From RPQJ01 sp963778185 (GTDB taxonomy: Bacteria > Pseudomonadota > Gammaproteobacteria > Steroidobacterales > Steroidobacteraceae): a stretch of 64,000 nt of DNA. Below the pieces are notes generated by a model. It ran no database searches and was not told the DNA's origin. It saw only the letters and a list, made by a program, of their open reading frames with translations. The stretch is taken from assembly GCA_963778185.1 (NCBI GenBank), contig CAVZTF010000004.1, forward strand, positions 124,001-188,000. The letters are read 5' to 3'. The position numbers and the translations under genes are program-made. This document shows positions 19,075-28,337 of the stretch, one piece after another; position 1 is the stretch's first letter; each line of letters begins with the position of its first letter.

Positions 19075-20346
19075 TCACAGCAGGTCGCGCAGCCGGAACC
19101 ACAGCATGGCGAGCACCAGGGCCGGGGTGCGGAGCGCCGGCCCGCCGGGAAACTCGTGGTGCGGCAGGCGCCCGAAGATGTCGAATCGCTCTGCCTGGCC
19201 CGCGATCGCCTCGGCGGCCAGGCGGCCCGCAAGACCCGCCAGCGCTATTCCGTGGCCCGAGAATCCCTGCAGGTACAGCACGTTTCCGCCCAGGTGCCCG
19301 AAATCCGGCGCGCGGCTCATGGTGATGTCCACGTAGCCACCCCACACGTAATCGAGTTTCGCGTCGGCGACCTGGGGGAATACCTTCAGCATGCGTGCGC
19401 GCGTCGCCCGCCCGGTGTCGCGCGCGTCGATGCCGGAGTAGCTCACGCGCCCGCCGAACAGCAGTCGATGGTCGGCCGAGCGCCGGAAGTAATCGAGCAC
19501 GAAATTGACGTCGGCGACCGCGACGTTCTCGCGCACGAGGTCGCGGATTCGTGCTTCGCCGAGCGGTTCCGTGGCGACCACGTAGGTGCCCACCGGCATG
19601 ATCCGCCAGTCGGACGCTGCCTTCAGACGGTCCACGTAGCCGCCGCGTGCGAGCACCACGAAGTCGGCCGTCACCGAGCCGAGCGCGGTCGTGACGCGTG
19701 CGGGAGTGCCGGGCTCCAGGGCGATGACGTGCGCATCCTCGTGGATCACGACTCCGGCCGCCTCCGCGGCGCGCGCGAGGCCGAGTGTGTAATTGAGCGG
19801 ATGCAGGTGGCCGCTGCCCGGGTCGTACAGTCCCGCGCAATAACGCCGGGTCGCGAGCAACGCCTCGACCTCGGTGCGCTCGAGGAAGCGCGGCGAGCGG
19901 TAGCCATAGGTCGAGGCGAGTTCCGCCTGCAGTTGCGCGAGTGCGCGGCGCTGCCGCTCCCTGGTCGCGACGTGCAGGTGGCCCCAGTGCAGGTCGCAGT
20001 CGATGTCGTGCCGCGCCACGCGCTCGCGTAATCGCCCGAGCGCCTCGACCGACATGTCCCACATGCGCCGCGCGGCTTCGAGCCCCACCTGTGCGACGAG
20101 GCTCTCCTGGCTGGTCCCGAAGCCGAAGATCGCCTGGCCGCCGCTGCGGCCGGAGGCGCCCCAGCCGACGCGCCGTCCCTCCAGCAGGACGACCCGGTAG
20201 CCGCGTTCGGCCAGTTCCAGCGCCGTCGCGCAGCCCGCGATGCCGCCGCCGACGACGCAGGCGTCCGCGCGAGTAGCGCCCGCGAGCGGCGGGCGGAGCG
20301 GCGCCGGGTGGGCGGTGGCCGCGTAATACGAGGCGACGTGCTCCAT
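19075..20346 (-). CDS. OrdL/PuuB-like FAD-dependent amino acid oxidase
   Basis: A 423-residue DAO-fold flavoprotein. The FAD motif VVGGGIAGCATALELAERG is near residue 32, then GWGASGRSGGQAIFGFG, characteristic of the gamma-glutamylputrescine oxidase/OrdL group, and a late GFSGHGIALAGLAGRLAAEA. These enzymes oxidise secondary or primary amines of amino-acid-like substrates. No other putrescine-degradation gene is adjacent, so the substrate is open. An upstream in-frame GTG (20355) adds three residues; the ATG is preferred. It is divergent from the malic enzyme gene. Confidence 0.85.
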   Translation of the reverse strand: MEHVASYYAATAHPAPLRPPLAGATRADACVVGGGIAGCATALELAERGYRVVLLEGRRVGWGASGRSGGQAIFGFGTSQESLVAQVGLEAARRMWDMSVEALGRLRERVARHDIDCDLHWGHLHVATRERQRRALAQLQAELASTYGYRSPRFLERTEVEALLATRRYCAGLYDPGSGHLHPLNYTLGLARAAEAAGVVIHEDAHVIALEPGTPARVTTALGSVTADFVVLARGGYVDRLKAASDWRIMPVGTYVVATEPLGEARIRDLVRENVAVADVNFVLDYFRRSADHRLLFGGRVSYSGIDARDTGRATRARMLKVFPQVADAKLDYVWGGYVDITMSRAPDFGHLGGNVLYLQGFSGHGIALAGLAGRLAAEAIAGQAERFDIFGRLPHHEFPGGPALRTPALVLAMLWFRLRDLL

Positions 20347-20425
20347 GCCAGCCACTGTAGCGGGCCGCCCGGGGCGCGGAAACCCACGGTTGGCGCATAT
20401 TGCGCGGGAAGGGCAAGCTTTGCGG

Positions 20426-22135
20426 ATGCCACAGTTTCAACTGCGTACCCCCTGGCCGGCCCAGGCCGAGCCGGTGCGGATCACCAAGACCGGCCGCGAC
20501 CTCATCCGCGATCCCCTGCTCAACAAGGGCACGGCATTCACCGCCGAGGAGCGCGAGCGCTTCCACCTGCACGGCCTGATGCCCTCCGGCGAGATCTCGA
20601 TGGACACGCAGGAGCGCCGCATCCTCGCGTCGCTCGACCGCGCGACGTCGTCTTTCGACCAGTACCTCAAGCTGTCCGCGCTGCAGGACCGCAACGAGCA
20701 TCTCTATTACCGCGTGCTGATGGACGACCTCGAGCGGTTCATGCCCATCATCTACACGCCCACGGTTGCCGAGGCGACGCGTAACTTCAGCCAGGTCTAC
20801 CGGCGGTCCCGGGGCGTGTACCTGACGCCGGGTTTCCGCGGCCGCATGGCACGCGTGCTGCGCGACGCGGTCGACCACGCGCAGATCCGGCTGATCGTCG
20901 CCACGGACAACGAGTCCATCCTCGGCATCGGCGACCAGGGCGCGGGCGGCATGGCCATCTGCATCGGCAAGCTGTCGCTCTACACGGTGGCCGCCGGCAT
21001 CCCCCCCGCGGCGACGCTCCCGATCAGCCTCGACGTCGGCACCGACAACGAGGACCTGCTGCGCGACCAGATGTACGTGGGCTGGCGCGAGCCGCGGTTG
21101 CGGGGCGCCGACTACGACGCGTTCATCGACGAGTTCGTCGAGGCCGTGGCGGGCGTGCTGCCGAACGCGCTGCTGCAATGGGAGGACCTGCGCAAGGACA
21201 TCGCGCTGCGCGTCCTCGACCGGCACCGGGCAAGGCTGCCGTCGTTCAACGACGACATCCAGGGCACCGGCGCGGTGGCGCTGGCAGGCGTGCTGTCGTC
21301 GCGCCGTGTCACGGGCCTCAAGCTCGCCGACCAGCGCATCATCGTGCATGGCGCAGGGGCGGCGGGGCTCGGCATTGCGCGGCAGATCAAGGCGGCCATG
21401 CGCCTCGAGGGGCTGTCCGAAGCGCAAAGCCTCGAGCGCGTCGCGGCGCTCGACAGCCGCGGTCTGCTGGTGGCTGGCCGGGACCTGCGCGATGCCTACA
21501 AGCGGGAGCTCGCGTGGCCACCGGAGCTGGCGCAACGCCTCGGCATCGTGACGGATGCCGACCGTCGCCTCGAGTCGCTGGTTCGCGCCTACCGGCCGAC
21601 GGTGCTCGTCGGCACCTCGGGCCAGCCAGGCTCCTTCACGGAGGAAATCATCCGCGACATGGCGCGCAACTGCGAGCGGCCCGTCGTAATGCCGTTCTCC
21701 AACCCCTCCGACCTGAGCGAGGCCGTGCCCGAGGACGTGTTGCGCTGGACGGACGGGCGTGCGCTCGTCGCGACCGGCAGCCCGTTCGCGCCCGTCTCAT
21801 GGGGCGGCCGGACCGTTCACGTCGGGCAGGGCAACAACGTGCTGGTGTTCCCGGGCCTGGGGCTCGGCGTCCTGCTCGGCGGCATCCGCACGATCACCGA
21901 CGAGATGCTGACGGCCGCGGCATTCACGCTCGCGGGCAAGCTGACCGAGGCCGAACTCGCCAGCGGCATGCTGTTCCCCGCCGTGACACGCCTGCGCGAG
22001 ATTTCGGCCGACGTCGCGGCCACGGTCATCGCCACGGCCCACGGCGCGCCGGTCAAATCGGCTCCGGTCGCGGACCTGATCGCGCAGGTGCGCGGACGCA
22101 TGTGGCGACCGCAGTACGAGGAATACCAGCTGTGA
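20426..22135 (+). CDS. maeA: NAD-dependent malic enzyme (oxaloacetate-decarboxylating malate dehydrogenase)
   Basis: A 569-residue malic enzyme of the large (eukaryotic-like, MaeA) class, converting malate to pyruvate and CO2. Seen: the N-terminal malic domain with YYRVLMDDLERFMPIIYTPTV split over residues 90-115, ATDNESILGIGDQGAGGM, PSFNDDIQGTGAVALAG (metal/substrate site) and the Rossmann motif HGAGAAGLGIARQI. The start is the ATG giving MPQFQLRTPWP; an upstream frame extension looks non-coding. Its stop overlaps the GTG of the YhhN gene, so it heads a three-gene operon. Confidence 0.93.
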   Translation: MPQFQLRTPWPAQAEPVRITKTGRDLIRDPLLNKGTAFTAEERERFHLHGLMPSGEISMDTQERRILASLDRATSSFDQYLKLSALQDRNEHLYYRVLMDDLERFMPIIYTPTVAEATRNFSQVYRRSRGVYLTPGFRGRMARVLRDAVDHAQIRLIVATDNESILGIGDQGAGGMAICIGKLSLYTVAAGIPPAATLPISLDVGTDNEDLLRDQMYVGWREPRLRGADYDAFIDEFVEAVAGVLPNALLQWEDLRKDIALRVLDRHRARLPSFNDDIQGTGAVALAGVLSSRRVTGLKLADQRIIVHGAGAAGLGIARQIKAAMRLEGLSEAQSLERVAALDSRGLLVAGRDLRDAYKRELAWPPELAQRLGIVTDADRRLESLVRAYRPTVLVGTSGQPGSFTEEIIRDMARNCERPVVMPFSNPSDLSEAVPEDVLRWTDGRALVATGSPFAPVSWGGRTVHVGQGNNVLVFPGLGLGVLLGGIRTITDEMLTAAAFTLAGKLTEAELASGMLFPAVTRLREISADVAATVIATAHGAPVKSAPVADLIAQVRGRMWRPQYEEYQL

Positions 22136-22773
22136 ATCCCGCCGGGCCGGCCGTGCTCTGCGCGGCCGCGGTGATCGGCCTGCTGGTCGCCGAATCACGC
22201 GACTCGGCCCGCGGACCGTGGTTCGCGAAGCCCATCGCGTCGGCGGCATTCGTGTGGGCCGGGCTGGAGTCGGGCGGGCTCGCTTCGAGCTACGGGCAGC
22301 TGGTGATGCTCGGGCTCCTGTTGTGCTTCGCGGGCGACGTCCTGCTGATCCCGCGCAGCAAGCCCGCCGTGTTTCGTGCCGGCGTGTTCGCATTCCTGCT
22401 CGGCCACATCGCCTACGGCACCGCCTTCCTGACCCGGCCGCTCGCAGCCTCCGGGCTGTTGCTCGGCGGCGCGCTGCTGGCGGTCGTCGTCTGGGTCGTA
22501 CTGCGCTGGCTCGGCCGGTCGCTGCCGCAGGACATGGTCTGGCCGGTGCGCGCCTACCTCGTCGTCATCGGCGTGATGTCCACGCTGGCCTGCGGGGTGA
22601 CGGGCGCGGGCGGACCGCTTGCTGTCGCCGTGGGTGCGCTCGCATTCACCGCGTCCGACGTGTCGGTGGCGCGCGATCGCTTCGTGAAGCACGAGTTCGC
22701 CAATCGCGCCTGGGGCCTGCCGCTCTACTACGCGGCGCAATGGCTGATCGCGGGCACGCCCGCGATGATCTGA
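22132..22773 (+). CDS. YhhN/TMEM86-family membrane protein (lysoplasmalogenase-like)
   Basis: A 213-residue integral membrane protein of about seven or eight hydrophobic segments. Family landmarks are WFAKPIASAAFVWAGL near the N-terminus, LLLCFAGDVLLIPRSKP and a C-terminal SDVSVARDRFV..WGLPLYYAAQWLIA. The YhhN family includes TMEM86 lysoplasmalogenases, which cleave vinyl-ether lysophospholipids. The activity here is inferred only from family membership. It starts with GTG, overlapping the malic enzyme stop (GTGA), and its own stop overlaps the next ATG (TGATG). Confidence 0.8.
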   Translation: MNPAGPAVLCAAAVIGLLVAESRDSARGPWFAKPIASAAFVWAGLESGGLASSYGQLVMLGLLLCFAGDVLLIPRSKPAVFRAGVFAFLLGHIAYGTAFLTRPLAASGLLLGGALLAVVVWVVLRWLGRSLPQDMVWPVRAYLVVIGVMSTLACGVTGAGGPLAVAVGALAFTASDVSVARDRFVKHEFANRAWGLPLYYAAQWLIAGTPAMI

Positions 22774-23465
22774 TGCTGCAGCCGCAGGCGAGACTGCCGG
22801 AGGCAACTCTGCGTCCCGCGCCGTGGGAACTGCGCGGATCGGCGTGGATCGTCGCCCTGAAACTGCCGCCGGGCTCGGCCGCGCGCGAGGCCTTCTTGCC
22901 CGCGGAACTGGCGGGCACGGCAAGGGGCCTCGCCTCCTACCTGATGTTCGTCGACTACGCGCAATCGAATTGCGGGCCGTATCGGGAATTGCTCTTCATC
23001 CCGGGCGCCTTTGCGTTCGGGGACGGCCGGCGGCATCTCAGCATTTCCCGCATCCTGGTCTCGACCTGGGACAGCGTCGTGAACGGCCGGTGCAACTGGG
23101 GCATCCCCAAGGACCGCGCCGACTTCCACGTGGAGTGCGGGGTCGGAGGTTTCCGCGAGGACCGCATCCACGTCACGACGGACGATCGCGAGATCTGCGA
23201 CCTGAAGTTCGCGCCGCTGCGATTCGCACCGTCGTTGCCGGTGCACGGCGCCCTGGTGCCACGGCGACTCCGCACGCTCGCGCAGTTGTTCGAAGGACGC
23301 ACCTACTACTGCGCGCCGCTCCCGCGCGGGCGGATTCGACCGGGGCGGCTCCTGTCGTGGCGTTTCGACGGTACGCTGTTTCCCGACCTTTCCGGCGCGG
23401 CGGTGGCCGCGGTGATCCGGGTGGAGTCGTTCCACATGGTCTTTCCAGTCGCGCGAATCGACTGA
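22773..23465 (+). CDS. Acetoacetate decarboxylase-like superfamily protein
   Basis: A 230-residue protein. It has the general layout of acetoacetate-decarboxylase-like folds: a beta-rich body with LMFVDYAQSNCGPYRELLFI (the conserved YxxSPxGPYxE-like region), then a core with NWGIPKDRADF. I do not see the catalytic Lys-Lys pair of true ADC in the usual context, so it may bind a ligand rather than decarboxylate. It is the last gene of an overlapping malic enzyme-YhhN-ADC-like unit. Confidence 0.62.
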   Translation: MLQPQARLPEATLRPAPWELRGSAWIVALKLPPGSAAREAFLPAELAGTARGLASYLMFVDYAQSNCGPYRELLFIPGAFAFGDGRRHLSISRILVSTWDSVVNGRCNWGIPKDRADFHVECGVGGFREDRIHVTTDDREICDLKFAPLRFAPSLPVHGALVPRRLRTLAQLFEGRTYYCAPLPRGRIRPGRLLSWRFDGTLFPDLSGAAVAAVIRVESFHMVFPVARID

Positions 23466-23536
23466 CGCTGGTCCCCACGTGGCAGTAACTGGTATTAGTG
23501 CGCCGGGACGCGGGCACGCGACGCAGGGAGAGGCGC

Positions 23537-24817
23537 ATGCGCGAGGCGATGGGCATTCATCCGTTGGCTACCCTGGCCGTGACCGGGCTGCTGGCCGCGC
23601 TGGCGTCGGGATGCGTAGTGTCCGACGTCCAGTTGCAGGCGCAGGCCATCGGTGCGACGGGGCGCCTCCTCGGCGCCATCACCACCGCCGGCGCCTCCGG
23701 TGAGGACGTCGTCGTCGTGCTGTTCCAGCGCGGCGACGACCAGGCGTTCTCACTCCGGCGGCGCGTGTTCGCCGACGCCGCCGGGCGGGTCGCCTTCGTC
23801 GTCCCGGCGGGCGAGTATTACCTCGCCGCGTTCCAGGACAGCAACGGGGATTCCCGGTACCAGAAGGGGGAGCCGGGGCATTTCTACGGCGCGCCGACCG
23901 CCGTGCGGGTGCCGGCGGCAGGACAGGTCGAGGTCTCGATCGACCTCACGGCGCAGCACGCGCCGTTCGTCGCCGATGCCGCTTTCGTCGACCGCAGCTG
24001 GGCGTTCGACGTAAACCTCGGCCGCGTCACCACGCTCGCCGACGGGAGATTCGACCCGCAGAACGGCGTGCTCGGCCTGTGGCTGCCGGTCGACTTCCTC
24101 AACGGTCCCGCCCAGGGCGGACTGTTCATGCTCGGGCCGTATGACGCGCGACGAATTCCGGTGATCTTCGTGCATGGCATGGGCGGCGGTCCCCGCGATT
24201 TTTCCGCGCTCATCGCGAGCCTCGACCCCGAGCGATACCAGCCATGGGTCCTCTACTATCCGAGCGGCCTGCGGCTCGACATGATCAGCGACTACTTCGT
24301 CACGGCCGTCTTCGAACTGCAGCGGCGCTACGGCGTTCGCCGGTTCGCGGTCGTCGCCCACAGCATGGGCGGACTGCTGACTCGCTCGTTCGTGAGCAAG
24401 TACACCGCCCGGTACCCCGAGGCCGCGAAAGCCCTGCGCATGGTCGTGACCGTCAACAGCCCGATGATGGGCATGGCGAGCGCGGCGCTCGGTGTCACGC
24501 ACTCGCCGATCGTCGTGCCCGTCTGGCAGGACGTCGCCACCGACAGCGAGTTCGTGAGGAACCTCGCGGCCAGCGGGTGGCCGGCGCAGGTCCCGTACCA
24601 CGTGGTGTTCTCGTACTCGGGCAGCGACAGCGGCGACGGCACGGTGCCGCTGGAAAGCCAGATTCCCCTGGGGCTGCAGGCGGAGGCGACCCGGTTGCAT
24701 GGCTTCAAGGACAGCCACGCGGGCACGTTGCGTGCGCCGGCGTTTTTCGCGCTCCTCCGCAACCTGCTCGGCGGGATTGCTCCCGCCGCATCGCCGCCGC
24801 AGACGGCGGCGCAGTGA
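23537..24817 (+). CDS. Alpha/beta-hydrolase lipoprotein (lipase-like)
   Basis: A 426-residue exported protein. The signal peptide ends in a lipobox LASGC (Cys near residue 24), so the protein is probably lipid-anchored. A beta-sandwich-like N-terminal domain precedes a hydrolase domain with VIFVHGMGGGPRDFSALIAS (oxyanion region) and VVAHSMGGLLTRSFV (nucleophile elbow, A-H-S-M-G). A late HGFKDSHAG could contain the catalytic His. The start ATG is preceded by GGGAGAGG. Substrate unknown; a lipase or esterase acting at the envelope is the natural guess. It converges on ppdK. Confidence 0.8.
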   Translation: MREAMGIHPLATLAVTGLLAALASGCVVSDVQLQAQAIGATGRLLGAITTAGASGEDVVVVLFQRGDDQAFSLRRRVFADAAGRVAFVVPAGEYYLAAFQDSNGDSRYQKGEPGHFYGAPTAVRVPAAGQVEVSIDLTAQHAPFVADAAFVDRSWAFDVNLGRVTTLADGRFDPQNGVLGLWLPVDFLNGPAQGGLFMLGPYDARRIPVIFVHGMGGGPRDFSALIASLDPERYQPWVLYYPSGLRLDMISDYFVTAVFELQRRYGVRRFAVVAHSMGGLLTRSFVSKYTARYPEAAKALRMVVTVNSPMMGMASAALGVTHSPIVVPVWQDVATDSEFVRNLAASGWPAQVPYHVVFSYSGSDSGDGTVPLESQIPLGLQAEATRLHGFKDSHAGTLRAPAFFALLRNLLGGIAPAASPPQTAAQ

Positions 24818-24830
24818 CGGAAGCCGGCGC

Positions 24831-27608
24831 TCAGGCCGCCTTGTCGGTGGCCACCGCCTCCGCGATGGCCGCCTGCGCCGCCGCGAGCCGCGCGATCGGC
24901 ACGCGCGGAGCGGAACAGGAGACGTAGTCGAGCCCGATCGAATCGCAGAAGCGGATCGATGCCGGGTGCCCGCCGTGCTCGCCGCAGATGCCGACCTTGA
25001 GTCCGGGCCGGCTCGTCCGGCCCCACTCGACCGCCAGTGCCATGAGGCGGCCCACGCCCTTCACGTCGAGCACTTCGAACGGGTTGTCCTGCAGGATGCC
25101 GCGCTCGTTGTACATGGGCAGGAACTTGTTCTCGGCGTCCTCGCGCGAGAACGAGAACGTGGCCTGCGTCAGGTCGTTGGTGCCGAAGGAGAAGAACTCG
25201 GCGACCTCGGCGAGGTTCTCGGCGCGCATGCAGGCGCGCACCACCTCGATCATCGTGCCGAACTTGCACGGCACCTGCACGCCGTAGGTCAGCTCGACCT
25301 CGTGGCGCACGGCTTCCATGTAGTCGCGCACCAGCTTCAGCTCCTGCGCAGTGCAGACCTGCGGCACCATGATCTCCGGGTGCACCTCGATGCCGGAGCG
25401 CGTGCAGTTCGCGGCGGCCTCGAGCACCGCGCGGATCTGCATCGTGTAGATCTCGGGGTAGGTGATGCCGAGGCGCACGCCGCGATGGCCGAGCATCGGA
25501 TTGACCTCGCGCAGCGCACGGGCCTTGCGCAGGATCGCCTCCTTGCGCGCGATCACCGCGTCGATCATCCGCGTCTCGCCCAGGTCGCGGAAGGCCGAGC
25601 CCAGCCGGCTGTCGCCCAGCGAGCGCGCCGCCTCCGAGAGCACCTCCATGCCGCGTGCAGCGCCGCGCAGGTCGTGCAGGCGCGTGATGTCGTCCTCGAG
25701 CTGGCGCTCGGTCGGCAGGAACTCGTGGATCGGCGGGTCGAGCAGGCGGATGGTCACCGGGTGCGGCGCCATGGCCTTGAAGAGCCCGATGAAGTCCGAC
25801 CGCTGGATCGGCAACAGGCGATCGAGCGCGGCACGGCGCTCCTCGGTCGTGTCGGCCACGATCATGTCCACCACGATCGGCAGCCGGTCGGCCGCATTGA
25901 ACATGCGCTCGGTGCGGCACAGGCCGATGCCCTTCGCGCCGTAGCGAATGGCGCGAGCCGCGTCGTCGGGGGTGTCCGCGTTCGCGCGCACGCCGAGCCG
26001 CGCGTGGGCGTCCGCCCAGCCGAGGAGCTTCACGAGCGAGGGCGAGAAGTCCGCCTCGACGGTCGGCACCTCGCCGCGGAACACCTGGCCGTTGCTGCCG
26101 TCGATCGTGATCACGTCGCCTTCCTTGATCACCTGGTCGCCGACGAAGGCGACACGCATCGCGACGTCGACGTGGATGCCCTCCGCGCCTGCGACGCACG
26201 GTTTGCCCATGCCGCGCGCGACCACGGCCGCGTGCGAGGTCTTGCCGCCGCGGCTGGTGAGGATGCCCTGCGCGGCGAAGAAGCCGTGGATGTCCTCGGG
26301 CTTGGTCTCCTCCCGCACGAGGACGACCTTCACGCCCTGCTTGCCGAGGGTCTCGGCGCGATCCGCATCGAACACGGCCTGGCCGCTTGCGGCTCCCGGG
26401 GACGCGGGCAGGCCCGCGGCCAGCGGCTGGCCCTTGTGCTGCGGGTCGAGGCGCGGGAACAGCATCTGCTCGAGGTGCGCGGGGTTGACGCGCGCGATGG
26501 CGTCCTCGCGCGACAGCAGGCCTTCTTCGTGCATCTCGACCGAGGTTCGCACCATCGCCGCCGCGTTCATCTTGCCGTTGCGCGTCTGCAGGCAGTAGAG
26601 CGTGCCGCGCTCGATGGTGAACTCGAAGTCCTGGACCTCGCGGTAGTGGCGCTCGAGGCGGTTGCGCAGCTCGACGAGTTGCGCGTGGATCGCCGGCATC
26701 TCGCCGGCGAGCTCGGCGATGGCCCTGGGCGTGCGGATGCCCGCGACGACGTCCTCGCCCTGGGCGTTGGTGAGGTACTCCCCGTAGAGCTGGTTCTCCC
26801 CCGTGGCTGGATTGCGCGTGAAGCCCACGCCCGTTGCGCTGTCGTTGCCCATGTTGCCGAACACCATGGCGACGACGTTGACCGCGGTGCCGTTGGCCAT
26901 CGCGGGCGTGATCCTGAACTCGCGACGGTAGTCGATCGCGCGCTTGCCCATCCAGGAGTTGAAGACCGCCTTGATGGCGATCTCGAGCTGCTCGAAGGGA
27001 TCAATCGGGAACGGCCGCCCGGTGTGCCGCTGCACGACGGCGAGGAAGCGCTCGCCGATCTCGCGCAGCGCGTCGGGGCCGAGCATCACGTCCTGCTTCA
27101 CGCCGACCCGCGACTTGACCGCCTCGAACTGCTCGTCGAACAGCGCGTCGGGTACGCCGAGCGCCACCTTGCCGAACAGCTGCACGAAGCGACGCCACGC
27201 GTCGTAGCCGAAACGCTCGTTGCCAGTGCGGCGGATGAGCGCCGCGAGCGTCGTCTCGTTGAGGCCGAGGTTGAGGATGGTGTCCATCATCCCCGGCATG
27301 GACATCGCCGAGCCGGAGCGCACCGAGACGAGCAGCGGGTCGTCGCCGCCGCCGAAGCGCTTGCCGGACTTGCGCTCGAGGACGGTCATGTGCGCGCGCA
27401 CCTCGTCCATGACGCCGTCCGGCAGGCGACGCTGGGAATCAGCGAGGTAGTCGAGGCAGCACTCGGTGGTGATCACGAAGCCGGGCGGCACGTTCAGCCC
27501 GATGCGCGTCATCTCGCAGAGATTCGCACCCTTGCCGCCGAGCAGCATCTTGTTGCGGCCGTCGCCGTCCTCGAACGCATACATCCACTTCCGTGCGCTG
27601 GTGGCCAT
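24831..27608 (-). CDS. ppdK: Pyruvate, phosphate dikinase
   Basis: A 925-residue, full-length PPDK interconverting pyruvate + ATP + Pi and phosphoenolpyruvate + AMP + PPi. The ATP-grasp N-terminal domain begins KWMYAFEDGDGRNKMLLGGK. The phosphohistidine domain holds GGKTSHAAVVARGMGKPCVAG, and the PEP-binding TIM barrel ends with GICGEHGGHPASIRF. Together with the malic enzyme upstream it could link C4 acids, pyruvate and PEP. It stands alone between a lipoprotein gene and a urcA-like gene on the same strand. Confidence 0.95.
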   Translation of the reverse strand: MATSARKWMYAFEDGDGRNKMLLGGKGANLCEMTRIGLNVPPGFVITTECCLDYLADSQRRLPDGVMDEVRAHMTVLERKSGKRFGGGDDPLLVSVRSGSAMSMPGMMDTILNLGLNETTLAALIRRTGNERFGYDAWRRFVQLFGKVALGVPDALFDEQFEAVKSRVGVKQDVMLGPDALREIGERFLAVVQRHTGRPFPIDPFEQLEIAIKAVFNSWMGKRAIDYRREFRITPAMANGTAVNVVAMVFGNMGNDSATGVGFTRNPATGENQLYGEYLTNAQGEDVVAGIRTPRAIAELAGEMPAIHAQLVELRNRLERHYREVQDFEFTIERGTLYCLQTRNGKMNAAAMVRTSVEMHEEGLLSREDAIARVNPAHLEQMLFPRLDPQHKGQPLAAGLPASPGAASGQAVFDADRAETLGKQGVKVVLVREETKPEDIHGFFAAQGILTSRGGKTSHAAVVARGMGKPCVAGAEGIHVDVAMRVAFVGDQVIKEGDVITIDGSNGQVFRGEVPTVEADFSPSLVKLLGWADAHARLGVRANADTPDDAARAIRYGAKGIGLCRTERMFNAADRLPIVVDMIVADTTEERRAALDRLLPIQRSDFIGLFKAMAPHPVTIRLLDPPIHEFLPTERQLEDDITRLHDLRGAARGMEVLSEAARSLGDSRLGSAFRDLGETRMIDAVIARKEAILRKARALREVNPMLGHRGVRLGITYPEIYTMQIRAVLEAAANCTRSGIEVHPEIMVPQVCTAQELKLVRDYMEAVRHEVELTYGVQVPCKFGTMIEVVRACMRAENLAEVAEFFSFGTNDLTQATFSFSREDAENKFLPMYNERGILQDNPFEVLDVKGVGRLMALAVEWGRTSRPGLKVGICGEHGGHPASIRFCDSIGLDYVSCSAPRVPIARLAAAQAAIAEAVATDKAA

Positions 27609-27750
27609 CGCGAGTCCTCACTGGGCCCGGTCGGGCCCGTGCGAACGCAGTGATACCGCGGCGCGGCATCGCGGAACATACGTGGAACTCGCGAATGCGC
27701 CGGAGGGGCGGGCGATGGCGAACCCGACCCCCCCCCGGCCACCCGATGGA

Positions 27751-28122
27751 TCAACTCGCCTTGGACGGCGATGCACGTTCCTGGTGCAGCGCGTAGAGTC
27801 GCGTGCTGTCCACTTTACGAACCGCCTTGTCGAGCGCCTGGTCGTAGCAGGACTGGAAGTTCGCGTGCCGGCGCAGCTCGACGGTGCGCGGCTCCCCGCC
27901 GCAGACGGTGCGGGCCGCCGCGCCGAGGCGCGCGTACAGCGTCTGCACCCCTGCCGTGGACGCCAGGTTGAGATCGCCGAAGGACACGGTGACGTTCGCG
28001 GTGTCGGTGCCCAGCATGACGCGCTCGGCGGCCTGGCCGGACAGCGCGACGAGCAGGCCGACGGCGCCGAGGACGAGTGCCTTCCCGGTGCTGAAGCGGC
28101 GGATGGTGGTGTCGGTGCTCAT
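27751..28122 (-). CDS. UrcA family protein
   Basis: A 123-residue exported protein with a signal peptide-like N-terminus (GKALVLGAVGLLVALSG, cleavage near GQAAE). The mature part has VTVSFGDLNLASTAGVQTLYARL followed by AARTVCGG and SCYDQALDKAVRKVDS: a strand, then two helices with two cysteines, the usual layout of UrcA proteins common in alpha- and some gammaproteobacteria. Function is unknown. The start is the ATG after a GAAACAGGAGCAA Shine-Dalgarno; the frame continues upstream but is not protein-like. Confidence 0.78.
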   Translation of the reverse strand: MSTDTTIRRFSTGKALVLGAVGLLVALSGQAAERVMLGTDTANVTVSFGDLNLASTAGVQTLYARLGAAARTVCGGEPRTVELRRHANFQSCYDQALDKAVRKVDSTRLYALHQERASPSKAS

Positions 28123-28337
28123 GTTCTTGCTCCTGTTTCTCTGATGTCCTGCGTGCACCTGTTGCACGCATGAATTGTGATGCACGGAAGCCTCGTTGGT
28201 GCCGCGCCTCGTCGCTCGTGCGCGGCGCTTCGTCGCAGAAGCGCCTTCCACTTGTGCGCACGCGGTCCGCGCGCGACCATCGCGGACAGCGGACACCCGG
28301 TGTCGGACACCGGACGGCAGCTCAAAGGGAGACAACG

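Noticed and set aside
27727..27736. Run of about ten C residues upstream of the urcA-like stop
   Set aside because: Could be a phase-variation tract, but it lies outside any reading frame that it could switch.
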